Below are positions 8,903 to 15,896 of a DNA stretch of 27,733 nucleotides, piece after piece. The notes under the pieces were generated by a model that made no database searches, was not told the DNA's origin, and saw only the letters and a program-made list of their open reading frames with translations. Position 1 is the stretch's first letter, and every line of letters begins with the position of its first letter. Origin of the DNA: Bifidobacteriaceae bacterium (GTDB taxonomy: Bacteria; Actinomycetota; Actinomycetes; Actinomycetales; WQXJ01); assembly GCA_031278075.1 (NCBI GenBank), contig JAITLE010000069.1, positions 1 to 27,733 on the forward strand. Reading direction: 5' to 3'. Both the position numbers and the translations under genes were made by a program.

Positions 8903-9856
8903 TCACTCGTCGCCTGCGCGGCAGGGGCCGGCTGGCAGGTGTTCGGCCAGACCGGCGAGCGCCTCCGCCAATTGATCCAGCGCGCCTGTGCCGCTCGCGA
9001 AGCTGGGGGCGGTCACGCCCACCGCGAGAGCGACGCAGCCGCCCGCAATTGGCGCCTGACCGAATTGGCGGACCACATAACCGCCCTGGTCGGGGCTCCA
9101 ACCGCCTTTGAAATGGGCCTCGGCGAAGCGCCCCAACCCCCAACTCTGGGACGCGTCGATCTGGCCCATCAGATCCCACACTCGATCGGCTGCGGCGCCC
9201 GTTGGGAAGTGGGCCGCGAAACCCGCCTGGGCCGCGAGATCCCATTCGGTGTGGCCGAATGGGTTCCGTTCGATCACCGTCTTGGTGTCGCCGCCGGCCC
9301 GCAGAACGGCCTCGGCGGCTGTCGCGGCCTGCTCCGCGGCGCCGATCGAGTCCCAAAGTTGTCGCGCGGCGTCGTTGTCCGACTCCGTGATGGCTCGGAC
9401 GGCCGCGGCGTCCGAGCCTCCGGCGGCGAGCGCCGCGATCGCGATCGGGACTTTGACTGTCGACCAGGCCCGACCGGAGACCCAGGTTCCCGCTGTCACC
9501 AGCGAGGCCGGGTCGCTTCCGGCCGCGAGCAACGCCACACCGAGGGTCGTCCCGGTGTCGGCGGCTACCGCGGCCACCGCTGAGGCGAGTTCGGCGGCGA
9601 GGTCGAAGGTCGCCCTGGGCTCGGGTGGCGCCGGGGTGGACGGCACGGGGGCCGGCGTCGCCACGGGGGCCGGCGTCGCCACGGCTGTCGGGGCCTGGAT
9701 CGCGACGGCGGCCGCCGTCCAGTCATACTGCCCCAGTTCCTTGGCGTTGGCTGTGGCGAAGCTGCCGCGCAGCAGAGCGGTGGCCAAGACGCCGACCACG
9801 ACCACGCCGGCGGCGGCGCGACGCCGTCGCGCTGACCGCTGGTCGAAGGGCCACAT
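8903..9856 (-). CDS. Membrane-anchored class A beta-lactamase-like serine hydrolase
   Basis: A 317-aa protein with a short basic cytoplasmic N-terminus, one membrane segment (about residues 14-30), an Ala/Pro/Thr linker containing TPAPVA repeats (about 55-80), and an extracytoplasmic penicillin-recognising fold. Motifs are SxxK (STVK, S132/K135), SDN (159-161) and KGG (250-252) in place of KTG. No ExxLN (the Glu166 omega-loop element of true class A beta-lactamases) is visible, so antibiotic hydrolysis is doubtful. It may be a peptidoglycan-related hydrolase or a non-enzymatic relative. Start: ATG at 9856, whose GGAG is too close to be a ribosome site; a -10-like TACTCT (9865-9870) ends 8 nt upstream, suggesting a leaderless message. 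A TTG at 9865 is the alternative. It is convergent with jetD and divergent from vsr. Confidence 0.8.
   Translation of the reverse strand: MWPFDQRSARRRRAAAGVVVVGVLATALLRGSFATANAKELGQYDWTAAAVAIQAPTAVATPAPVATPAPVPSTPAPPEPRATFDLAAELASAVAAVAADTGTTLGVALLAAGSDPASLVTAGTWVSGRAWSTVKVPIAIAALAAGGSDAAAVRAITESDNDAARQLWDSIGAAEQAATAAEAVLRAGGDTKTVIERNPFGHTEWDLAAQAGFAAHFPTGAAADRVWDLMGQIDASQSWGLGRFAEAHFKGGWSPDQGGYVVRQFGQAPIAGGCVALAVGVTAPSFASGTGALDQLAEALAGLAEHLPAGPCRAGDE
9644..9679 (-). repeat. 18-bp tandem repeat (2 copies) in the linker of the serine hydrolase
   Basis: Two exact copies of an 18-bp unit (9644-9661 and 9662-9679), with the start of a third, encode the TPAPVA repeats of the extracytoplasmic linker. 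Such in-frame repeats can change length by slippage without breaking the frame. Confidence 0.8.
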
Positions 9857-9864
9857 GCTCCGCA

Positions 9865-9940
9865 AGAGTACGAGCGGATTCTGCCTTTTCTAGCTGGCTC
9901 GGCTGTGAAATCGCTGATCACGGCCGTGCTCCGCTACCGT
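9865..9940. promoter_or_regulatory. Divergent promoter region, serine hydrolase / vsr
   Basis: The minus strand has TACTCT (9865-9870), 8 nt before the hydrolase ATG. The plus strand has TACCGT (9935-9940), 6 nt before the vsr GTG. Both fit the TAnnnT pattern of actinobacterial -10 boxes at the distance expected for leaderless transcripts. No convincing -35 is seen on either side. Confidence 0.35.
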
Positions 9941-9946
9941 TGACGC

Positions 9947-10369
9947 GTGCGAGGGGACTCGTGGGCCACGTCGCCGGGGACGCGCCGGTCGATGCAGGCG
10001 AACCGCAGCCGCGACACGGCGCCGGAGTTGGCTGTGCGCCGGGCGTTGTTCGCCCGGGGTCTGCGCTACCGGGTCGCCTTCCGGCCGATTCAAGGCGAGC
10101 GGATCTCCGTGGACGTGGCGTTTCCCGGCGCACGGGTTGTTGTGCTGGTGGATGGCTGTTTCTGGCATGGTTGTCCAAAGCACCACCGCGCCCCCCAGGC
10201 GAACAGTGAGTATTGGTCCGCGAAAGTGGCTCGCAACCGGGCGCGGGACGCCAAGACGAACCAGGTCCTCGCCGCCGCCGGTTGGCGGGTCTTACGGTTT
10301 TGGGAACACGAACAGCCGGAGCAGATCGCAGACACGGTGGCCGATGCCGTCCGAGCCGCCCGGCGGTGA
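9947..10369 (+). CDS. vsr: Very short patch repair (Vsr-type) mismatch endonuclease
   Basis: A 140-aa protein, the usual length for Vsr. It carries the family start 'SWATSP..RRSMQANRSRDT' and the PD-(D/E)XK-like core 'SVDVAFPGARVVVLVDGCFWHGC'. D56 is the expected catalytic metal-binding Asp (E. coli Asp51). H74 matches the catalytic His69, and the Cys/His cluster C71-H74-C76-H79-H80 is the structural zinc area. The last zinc cysteine in the 'WECE' motif of E. coli-type Vsr is His here (FWEHE, H121). Vsr nicks next to T of T:G mismatches that arise by deamination of 5-methylcytosine. No cytosine methyltransferase is in the window, so its partner is elsewhere or absent. Start: GTG at 9947 with TACCGT 6 nt upstream and no Shine-Dalgarno. 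The gene is not overlapped by neighbours. Confidence 0.92.
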   Translation: MRGDSWATSPGTRRSMQANRSRDTAPELAVRRALFARGLRYRVAFRPIQGERISVDVAFPGARVVVLVDGCFWHGCPKHHRAPQANSEYWSAKVARNRARDAKTNQVLAAAGWRVLRFWEHEQPEQIADTVADAVRAARR

Positions 10370-10381
10370 GGAGCGATCCGG

Positions 10382-10387
10382 TATTGT
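10382..10387 (+). promoter_or_regulatory. Candidate -10 box for tRNA-Ser
   Basis: TATTGT sits in an otherwise GC-rich gap, 54 nt before the tRNA. It fits an actinobacterial -10 box and would give a leader of roughly 48 nt. No clear -35 lies upstream, so this is tentative. Confidence 0.3.
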
Positions 10388-10441
10388 ATGGCCGGCGCGC
10401 GTCGCACCGGATCTGCGAGAGACCTGGGCGGCTGGCGCTCG

Positions 10442-10526
10442 GGAGGCGTCGCCTAGTGGCCTATGGCGCACGCTTGGAAAGCGTGTTGGGTGCAAGCCCT
10501 CGGGGGTTCGAATCCCCCCGCCTCCG
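10442..10526 (+). tRNA. tRNA-Ser, anticodon GGA
   Basis: An 85-nt class II tRNA read by eye. The acceptor stem GGAGGCG (10442-10448) pairs with CGCCTCC (10519-10525), and the discriminator is G (10526), as expected for serine. The anticodon stem CACGC/GCGTG encloses loop TTGGAAA, giving anticodon GGA for UCC/UCU codons. A long variable arm follows. The T arm is GGGGG-TTCGAAT-CCCCC (10502-10518). No CCA is encoded. I see no duplicated 3' end elsewhere in the window, so there is no sign of an integrated element. Confidence 0.96.
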
Positions 10527-10766
10527 CTGGCCCCTGCGGACTTCGCCCACTTCTTGGAAGCCGATGCCGATAGGCCTTCATCCAGGGCCCGCCGCGCAAA
10601 CCGGCCGCATCCTTTGGCCAGCGCCCCTTGAAGTGACATCCGCGCTGGTCATGAGCGTGCCAGGGGCACAGCTCCCCGGCGACCGGGTCCTTCGCGTCCG
10701 TGCGCTGACAGCGTGGCGTGCCGGACGGCATCGTGCGCTGGCGGCGGGATGTGGCACGGTAGAGCG

Positions 10767-11984
10767 ATGAGTTTCTTCGCGGTCACCGCGCGGCTAGAGG
10801 GCCGGGCCGGGCGGGCGGGCGTGATCACCACCCCCCACGGAGCGATCAAGACGCCGGCGTTTGTGCCGGTCGCGACCGCGGCGGCGGTCAAAGGCGCGAC
10901 CGTTGAACAGATGGCCGCCCTCGGCGCGCAAGCCTTGCTGGCCAACGCGTACCACCTCTATCTGCGGCCTGGCCCGGACGTCTTGGCTCAGGCGGGCGGA
11001 TTGGGGCGCTTCATGGGCTGGCGCGGGCCCACTTTCACGGACTCCGGCGGGTTCCAAGTGTTGTCCTTGGGCGCGGGCTTCAAGAAGGTGCTCGCCATGG
11101 ACACCGCGGGGTTGGCGGAGCGGGAGGTGATCGCGCGCCGTTCGGAGCGGATGGCGCGGGTCGATGACGACGGTGTCACGTTCCGCTCTCACATCGACGG
11201 GTCGTCCCACCGGTTCACGCCGGAGGTCTCGGTCGGGGTCCAGCGGCAGATCGGCGCGGACGTCATCTTCGCGTTCGACGAGTGCACCACGTTGATGAAC
11301 TCTCGCGCCTACCAGGAGCGGTCGGTGGCGCGCACGCTCGCTTGGGCCGGCCGCTGCCTCGCTGAGATGGCTCGTTTGGAGCGGGACACGCCGGCGCGTC
11401 AGGCGCTCTACGGCGTGGTGCAGGGCGCCCAACACGAGGACTTGCGGCGGCAGGCGGCGCGCGACCTGGTCGCCCTCGAAGTCGACGGCCGCGCCTTCGA
11501 CGGGTTCGGGATCGGCGGCGCGCTGGAGAAGGAACGCCTCGCGGAGATCGTCGGCTGGGTCACGGCCGAGCTGCCGCCCGAACTCCCCAGGCACCTGCTC
11601 GGCATCTCTGAGGTGGATGATCTGTTCGCGGCGGTCGAGGCGGGCGCCGACACCTTCGATTGCGTGGCGCCGTCTCGTGCCGCCCGGCACGGCGCGATCT
11701 ACTCCCGGGACGGCCGTTATAACGTCAAGCGCGCGGCCTTCAAGCGCGACTTCGCGCCGCTCGAGCCGGGCTGCGACTGCCCCACCTGCGGGAGCTACAC
11801 GCGGGCTTACGTCCACCACTTGCTGCGGGCCGGCGAGTTGCTCGGGCTGACGCTCGCGACGATCCACAACGAGCGGTTCACGGTGCGACTCGTCGACGCG
11901 ATGCGGGCCGCGATCGAGGATGGCGGCGCGGCGGCGTTCGACGCGCTGCGCTCAGCCTTCTTGGCGCGCTACTTTGGCGCATGA
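10767..11984 (+). CDS. tgt: tRNA-guanine transglycosylase (queuine tRNA-ribosyltransferase)
   Basis: A 405-aa TIM-barrel enzyme that replaces guanine at wobble position 34 of GUN-anticodon tRNAs with a queuosine precursor. Seen: D92 in DSGGFQV (general acid/base), the nucleophile D298 in 'TFDCVAPSR', and the zinc site C336-x-C338-x2-C341 with H367 26 residues later. All are in the canonical spacing. The family motif GGALEKE is also present. Length is slightly above the bacterial usual (about 375-400). I chose ATG at 10767 because the family's conserved start (MSFFAVTARLEGRAGRAG) begins there; upstream in-frame ATG 10749 and 10713 would add unsupported residues. There is no good Shine-Dalgarno. 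No queuosine biosynthesis genes are adjacent. It follows tRNA-Ser by 240 bp in which I see no gene. Confidence 0.95.
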   Translation: MSFFAVTARLEGRAGRAGVITTPHGAIKTPAFVPVATAAAVKGATVEQMAALGAQALLANAYHLYLRPGPDVLAQAGGLGRFMGWRGPTFTDSGGFQVLSLGAGFKKVLAMDTAGLAEREVIARRSERMARVDDDGVTFRSHIDGSSHRFTPEVSVGVQRQIGADVIFAFDECTTLMNSRAYQERSVARTLAWAGRCLAEMARLERDTPARQALYGVVQGAQHEDLRRQAARDLVALEVDGRAFDGFGIGGALEKERLAEIVGWVTAELPPELPRHLLGISEVDDLFAAVEAGADTFDCVAPSRAARHGAIYSRDGRYNVKRAAFKRDFAPLEPGCDCPTCGSYTRAYVHHLLRAGELLGLTLATIHNERFTVRLVDAMRAAIEDGGAAAFDALRSAFLARYFGA

Positions 11985-12201
11985 TGCCGTGCCGGTGACG
12001 CGCCAACAGACCTCGCGCCGGGCTGCCGGGACTTCAGGGAGAACAAACAATTACGAATCAACGGCGTGGCGAAATAGTGGCTCTGGCCAGGGCATACGAT
12101 CCCGGGGGCACGCGCGGCGAGGGGGAAATCGTAGGGTAGATTTGACTGAAGGGGTTGCCCATGATGTCCATCCGAGAACCCCGGATACCTGGAGGTCCTG
12201 A
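11985..12201 (+). promoter_or_regulatory. tgt-sdhC intergenic region, probable sdh promoter and leader
   Basis: This 217-bp gap has a locally AT-rich patch (about 12038-12080) and TAnnnT hexamers at 12095-12100 (TACGAT), 12132-12137 (TAGGGT) and 12137-12142 (TAGATT). None has a convincing -35 at 17 bp. GGGGTT (12151-12156) and AACCCC (12177-12182) could pair in the leader just ahead of the sdhC ribosome site GGAGG (12191-12195). A promoter is expected here because the next gene starts an operon, but I cannot fix its position. Confidence 0.35.
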
Positions 12202-12990
12202 GTGAGTTCTGAGATCACGACGCGGTCTGGCGCAGACCAGATCCCGGTGGCGCGGCGGCCCGCCACCACACCGCCCCCACGTCCGCAGACGTGGGTCTTG
12301 AAAGTCATAATGGCCGCGACAGGCTCTGTGTTCGTGGCCTTCCTCCTGTTCCATCTCGCGGGCAACCTCAAGGTCTATCTGCCGGACGACCCGCGACTGC
12401 ACTTCAACGAGTACGCGCATTGGTTGCGCGGCCTGTTGAATCCGCTGCTGCCCGGAGAGACGTTCCTCTGGCTGTTCCGCGGGGCGCTGGCGTTGTGCCT
12501 CGTCCTGCACGTCTACTCCGGTCTGACGATCTGGGTCAGGGGTCGGCGCGCCCGCGGCCACCACTCCCGCTCCATCAACGGGACCAGACATCATCTGATC
12601 GGCCGCACAATGATCTTCTCCGGCCTGATCATCCTGGCGTTCATCGTTTTCCATCTGCTCGACCTGACGGTCGGTCGGGGAGTCGAGTCGCGGGAGTTCT
12701 CCAGCAAGGCCACGTTCACCCTCCCGGAGGGCGGCTCCGTGACCGACGCCTACGCGAACCTGGTCCATTCATTCGAGCGGTGGCCGGTGGCGGTTTTCTA
12801 TGTGCTGGTGATGCTGGTGGTGGCGCTGCACCTGAGCCACGGCATCTGGTCCATCGTCAATGACTTCGGCGGCACCGCACACCGGACCAGGACGGTGTTC
12901 TTGTTCCTGGCGGACGTGATCGCGCTGATCGTGGTGGTCGGCAACGCGTCCATCCCGATCGCGGTACTGACAGGAGGAATCACGCTATGA
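12202..12990 (+). CDS. sdhC: Succinate dehydrogenase cytochrome b subunit (b558 family)
   Basis: A 262-aa membrane anchor of complex II with five membrane segments (about residues 31-58, 88-112, 134-157, 193-217, 232-257). Histidines H51, H103, H151, H210 and H213 lie within them and are candidates for axial ligands of two hemes. A single long cytochrome b subunit without SdhD is the type B (di-heme, menaquinone-linked) arrangement known from Bacillus, Wolinella and many actinobacteria. The start is GTG at 12202 with a strong GGAGG six nt upstream. The stop overlaps the sdhA ATG by 4 bp (ATGA). It is the first gene of sdhCAB. Confidence 0.93.
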   Translation: MSSEITTRSGADQIPVARRPATTPPPRPQTWVLKVIMAATGSVFVAFLLFHLAGNLKVYLPDDPRLHFNEYAHWLRGLLNPLLPGETFLWLFRGALALCLVLHVYSGLTIWVRGRRARGHHSRSINGTRHHLIGRTMIFSGLIILAFIVFHLLDLTVGRGVESREFSSKATFTLPEGGSVTDAYANLVHSFERWPVAVFYVLVMLVVALHLSHGIWSIVNDFGGTAHRTRTVFLFLADVIALIVVVGNASIPIAVLTGGITL

Positions 12991-14969
12991 GCGCTGGCGC
13001 GGGCAGGAAGCGGGCCGCGGTGGGTCTGACCATCGACGATCTCAGGGTGGTCGGCGTGGCGCTGGACGGCAAGGTGCCGGACGCGCACCCACGCGACGCC
13101 TGGACCGACCGGAAGCTCCACTACAGCTTGGTCAACCCCTCGAACCGGGCCAAGTTCAAGATCATTGTGGTCGGCACCGGGCTGGCGGGGGCTGGCGCGG
13201 CGGCCGCGCTCGGCGAATTGGGCTACGACGTGGACGTCTACTCGTTCCACGACGTGCCGAGGCGGGCGCACTCGATCGCGGCCCAAGGCGGCATCAATTC
13301 GCCCAGGGCGCGCAAGGTGGACAACGACTCGATCGACCGGTTCGTCAAGGACACGGTCAAGGGCGGCGACTACCGCGGCCGTGAACAGGACGCTTACCGC
13401 CTCGGCGAAGAGGGCGTCAGGGTGATCGACCACATGCAGGCGATCGGCACACCGTTCGCCCGCGAGTACGGCGGCCAGCTGGCCACCCGTTCATTCGGCG
13501 GAGTGCAGGTCTCGCGGACCTATTACACCAGGGGGCAGACCGGCCAACAGCTCGAGCTGGCGGCGGCCCACGCGTTGTCGCGCCAGGTGGCGGCGGGCCA
13601 CTGCAAGCTCCACGCCCGCCAGGAGATGCTGGATCTGATCGTCAAAGACGGCCGCGCCCAGGGCATAGTGGTCCGCGACCTGGTCTCAGGCAAGGTCCGC
13701 GCCCAGACCGCGCACGCCGTGATCCTGTGCACCGGCGGCTACGGGAACATCTACTACAAGGCGACCCTCGCCAAGAACTCGAACGCGACAGCGATTTGGC
13801 GCGCGTACAAGCGTGGCGCGTACTTCGGCAACCCCTGCTTCGTGCAGATCCACCCGACAGCTATTCCGCTCATGTCGACCTGGCAGTCGAAGAAGACCCT
13901 GATGTCGGAATCGCTGCGCAACGACGGGCGCATTTGGGCGCCCCGCCAAAAAGGCGATCCCCGGGACCCGGCCGATATCCCCGAGGCGGAGCGGTTCTAT
14001 TTCTTGGAGGAACGCTACCCGGCATTCGGCAACCTGGTGCCACGGGACGTGGCGTCCCGTAACATCCGCGAACGGATCGAGGCCGGCTACGGGGTCGGCC
14101 CGCTCAAGAACGCTGTCTATCTGGATTTCAAGACGGGCATAGAGCGGCTCGGCGTCAAGCTGATCCGGGAACGCTACTCGAACCTCTTCGACATGTACGA
14201 GGAGCTGACCGGTGAGAACCCGTACGTCACGCCGATGCGGATCGCCCCGTCGGTGCACTTCACCATGGGCGGCCTGTGGACGGACTACGACCAGATGACC
14301 TCGATCCCGGGTCTGTTCGTCGGCGGGGAGGCCAGCTGGGCCTACCACGGCGCGAACCGGCTCGGCGCGAACTCACTGCTTTCGGGCTGCGTGGACGGCT
14401 GGTTCACGCTCCCCTATGCGGTGCCCAATTACTTGGCGGGCCTCTTGGGCAAGGCCCCTCTGGATCACGACGACCCGGTGGTCGCCCAAACGATCGCGGA
14501 AGTGGAAGACGGAATCGAGCGCCTGTTGCGAAACAACGGGACGCACGGCCCCGACCACTTCCACGCCAAACTCGGCGCGATCATGGACGTGTACGCCTCC
14601 GTGTCGCGGGATCCAGAGGGGCTGACCAAAGCGATCGGCCTGATTCGAGAGCTGCGCGAGGAATTCTGGCGCGACGTCAAAGTGGTGGGCGGCTCCGACC
14701 GGTTGAACCAAGAGCTCGAGACCGCCGGCCGCGTCGCCGACTACCTGGAGCTGGCGGAGCTGCTGTGCGTCGACGCCTTGGACCGCGACGAGTCGGCCGG
14801 GGCCCATTTCCGCACCGATCACGAGGTCGACGGCGAAGCCAAACGTGACGACGAGGACTGGTGTTTCTGCTCGGCCTGGGAGTATCCCGCCGACGGCGGC
14901 AAACACATCCGCAACTTTGAACCCTTGACCTTCCGGGCCGTGCCCTTGCAGCAAAGGAACTACAAGTGA
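12987..14969 (+). CDS. sdhA: Succinate dehydrogenase flavoprotein subunit
   Basis: A 660-aa catalytic subunit. It has an N-terminal FAD-binding dinucleotide fold (GTGLAGAGAAAALGELG, about residues 63-79). H95 in 'RRAHSIAAQGGINS' is the histidine that carries covalent FAD. 'IHPTAIP' and 'GANRLGANSLLSG' belong to the FAD/substrate site of the SdhA/FrdA family. It oxidises succinate to fumarate and passes electrons to SdhB. About 50 residues precede the flavin fold, longer than in E. coli SdhA but usual for the single-cytochrome-b type. The gene overlaps both sdhC (ATGA) and sdhB (GTGA) by 4 bp, so the three subunits are translationally coupled. Fumarate reduction is chemically possible but the TCA role is the default inference. 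Confidence 0.95.
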   Translation: MSAGAGRKRAAVGLTIDDLRVVGVALDGKVPDAHPRDAWTDRKLHYSLVNPSNRAKFKIIVVGTGLAGAGAAAALGELGYDVDVYSFHDVPRRAHSIAAQGGINSPRARKVDNDSIDRFVKDTVKGGDYRGREQDAYRLGEEGVRVIDHMQAIGTPFAREYGGQLATRSFGGVQVSRTYYTRGQTGQQLELAAAHALSRQVAAGHCKLHARQEMLDLIVKDGRAQGIVVRDLVSGKVRAQTAHAVILCTGGYGNIYYKATLAKNSNATAIWRAYKRGAYFGNPCFVQIHPTAIPLMSTWQSKKTLMSESLRNDGRIWAPRQKGDPRDPADIPEAERFYFLEERYPAFGNLVPRDVASRNIRERIEAGYGVGPLKNAVYLDFKTGIERLGVKLIRERYSNLFDMYEELTGENPYVTPMRIAPSVHFTMGGLWTDYDQMTSIPGLFVGGEASWAYHGANRLGANSLLSGCVDGWFTLPYAVPNYLAGLLGKAPLDHDDPVVAQTIAEVEDGIERLLRNNGTHGPDHFHAKLGAIMDVYASVSRDPEGLTKAIGLIRELREEFWRDVKVVGGSDRLNQELETAGRVADYLELAELLCVDALDRDESAGAHFRTDHEVDGEAKRDDEDWCFCSAWEYPADGGKHIRNFEPLTFRAVPLQQRNYK

Positions 14970-15730
14970 CAGACGAGAAGATGCGGCTGATCCTCGAGGT
15001 TTGGCGCCAGGACGGGCCGAGGGCGGAGGGGCGCTTCGAGACACACGAGATCACCGACGCCACGCCGGAGATGTCGCTCCTGGAGCTGCTGGACCGGCTG
15101 AACCACAAGCTGGTCGAGGAAGACGTCGACCCGGTCGCCTTCGAATCCGACTGCCGTGAGGGCATCTGCGGCACCTGCGGTCTCGACGTCAACGGCGTGC
15201 CGCACGGCCCGGAGGACAACGTGCCGGCCTGCGGTCAGCACGTGCGGAGCTTCAAGAGCGGCGACACGGTCCGCTTCGAGCCGTTCCGCGCCAAGGCGTT
15301 CCCGGTGATCAGGGACCTGATCGTGGACCGCACCGGCCTGGATCGGATCATCCAGGCCGGCGGCACAATCGCGGTGGACGCCGGCACCGCCCCAGACGCG
15401 GACACGCTGCAGGTGACACACGACGAGGCCGAACGCGCTCTCGACTTCGCCGGCTGCATCGGCTGCGGCGCGTGCGTCGCGGCTTGCCCGAACGGCGCCG
15501 CCTACCTGTTCACGGGCGCGAAGCTGGCGCACCTCGCGCTGATCCCGCACGGCAAACAGGAACGCGCCAAGCGCGCCCGCTCGATGGTCGCCCAGATGGA
15601 GCACGAGTTCGGCCCGTGCTCGCAGATCGGCGAATGCGCGCTCGCCTGCCCGGCGGATATTCCGCTGCCCGCGATCGCGGTGGTCAACCGCGAACGCATC
15701 CGCGCCGGCTTCAAACGCAAAGCCAACTAA
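14966..15730 (+). CDS. sdhB: Succinate dehydrogenase iron-sulfur subunit
   Basis: A 254-aa electron-transfer subunit. Cysteines C63, C68, C71 and C89 bind the [2Fe-2S] cluster in the ferredoxin-like N-domain. C164/C167/C170 with C174, and C218, C224, C228 with C174 as a shared type of arrangement, form the [4Fe-4S] and [3Fe-4S] sites in the helical C-domain (CIGCGAC..CP and C-x5-C-x3-CP). All eleven expected cysteines are present. It carries electrons from SdhA flavin to the quinone site near SdhC. The GTG start overlaps the sdhA stop by 4 bp. The frame closes the sdhCAB operon; a large inverted repeat 40 bp downstream may end transcription. Confidence 0.95.
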   Translation: MTDEKMRLILEVWRQDGPRAEGRFETHEITDATPEMSLLELLDRLNHKLVEEDVDPVAFESDCREGICGTCGLDVNGVPHGPEDNVPACGQHVRSFKSGDTVRFEPFRAKAFPVIRDLIVDRTGLDRIIQAGGTIAVDAGTAPDADTLQVTHDEAERALDFAGCIGCGACVAACPNGAAYLFTGAKLAHLALIPHGKQERAKRARSMVAQMEHEFGPCSQIGECALACPADIPLPAIAVVNRERIRAGFKRKAN

Positions 15731-15770
15731 GCCTCGATCCAGTAAGAGCGGCGCCCATTCGGCGCACGAT

Positions 15771-15838
15771 GCCGACCGGTCGCTTCCCAGCCGCACCGCC
15801 CCGGGCGGGTGGTGGCGCGGCAGCGGCGGCCGGTCGGC
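15771..15838 (+). terminator. Long stem-loop downstream of sdhB (candidate terminator)
   Basis: GCCGACCGG (15771-15779) is exactly inverted at 15830-15838, and pairing extends inward across a wobble pair through CGC/GCG. The loop of about 40 nt holds a further hairpin, CCGCCC/GGGCGG (15796-15808). A smaller stem GCGCC-CATTC-GGCGC precedes it at 15751-15765. There is no T-tract. It lies between the sdhB stop and the promoter of the next gene, so termination of sdhCAB is the simplest reading. Confidence 0.45.
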
Positions 15839-15883
15839 GTGAAACCCTCCCCGAGGAGTGTGTCCGGCTCGACCGTCCTCACG

Positions 15884-15889
15884 TAGTCT
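15884..15889 (+). promoter_or_regulatory. Candidate -10 box of the penicillin-binding protein gene
   Basis: TAGTCT ends 7 nt before the GTG start at 15897. That spacing would place the transcript start on the start codon (leaderless). No clear -35 is seen 17-18 bp upstream. Confidence 0.4.
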
Positions 15890-15896
15890 TTACCGC

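Noticed and set aside
9644..9679. Possible CRISPR-like or mobile-element repeat
   Set aside because: Direct 18-bp copies without spacers that keep the reading frame of a Pro/Ala/Thr linker; ordinary coding repeat.
8903..9856. Resistance beta-lactamase
   Set aside because: No ExxLN motif, KGG instead of KTG/KSG, and a permanent membrane anchor; 'serine hydrolase' is the safer call.
9108..9893. Plus-strand reading frame rich in Ala/Val opposite the serine hydrolase
   Set aside because: Mirror of the real gene; the minus strand has SxxK, SDN and KGG in order plus a membrane anchor.
10442..10526. tRNA-Ser as attachment site of an integrated defence island
   Set aside because: The defence genes lie on the 5' side of the tRNA, while integration usually occurs at the 3' end. 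There is no integrase and no repeated tRNA 3' end in the window.
10527..10766. Small gene between tRNA-Ser and tgt
   Set aside because: Several frames are open but none has motifs, a ribosome site or coding-like third-position pattern that I can support.
12151..12182. Riboswitch ahead of sdhC
   Set aside because: Only a single 6-bp pairing (GGGGTT/AACCCC) with a 20-nt loop is visible; no known riboswitch core is recognised.
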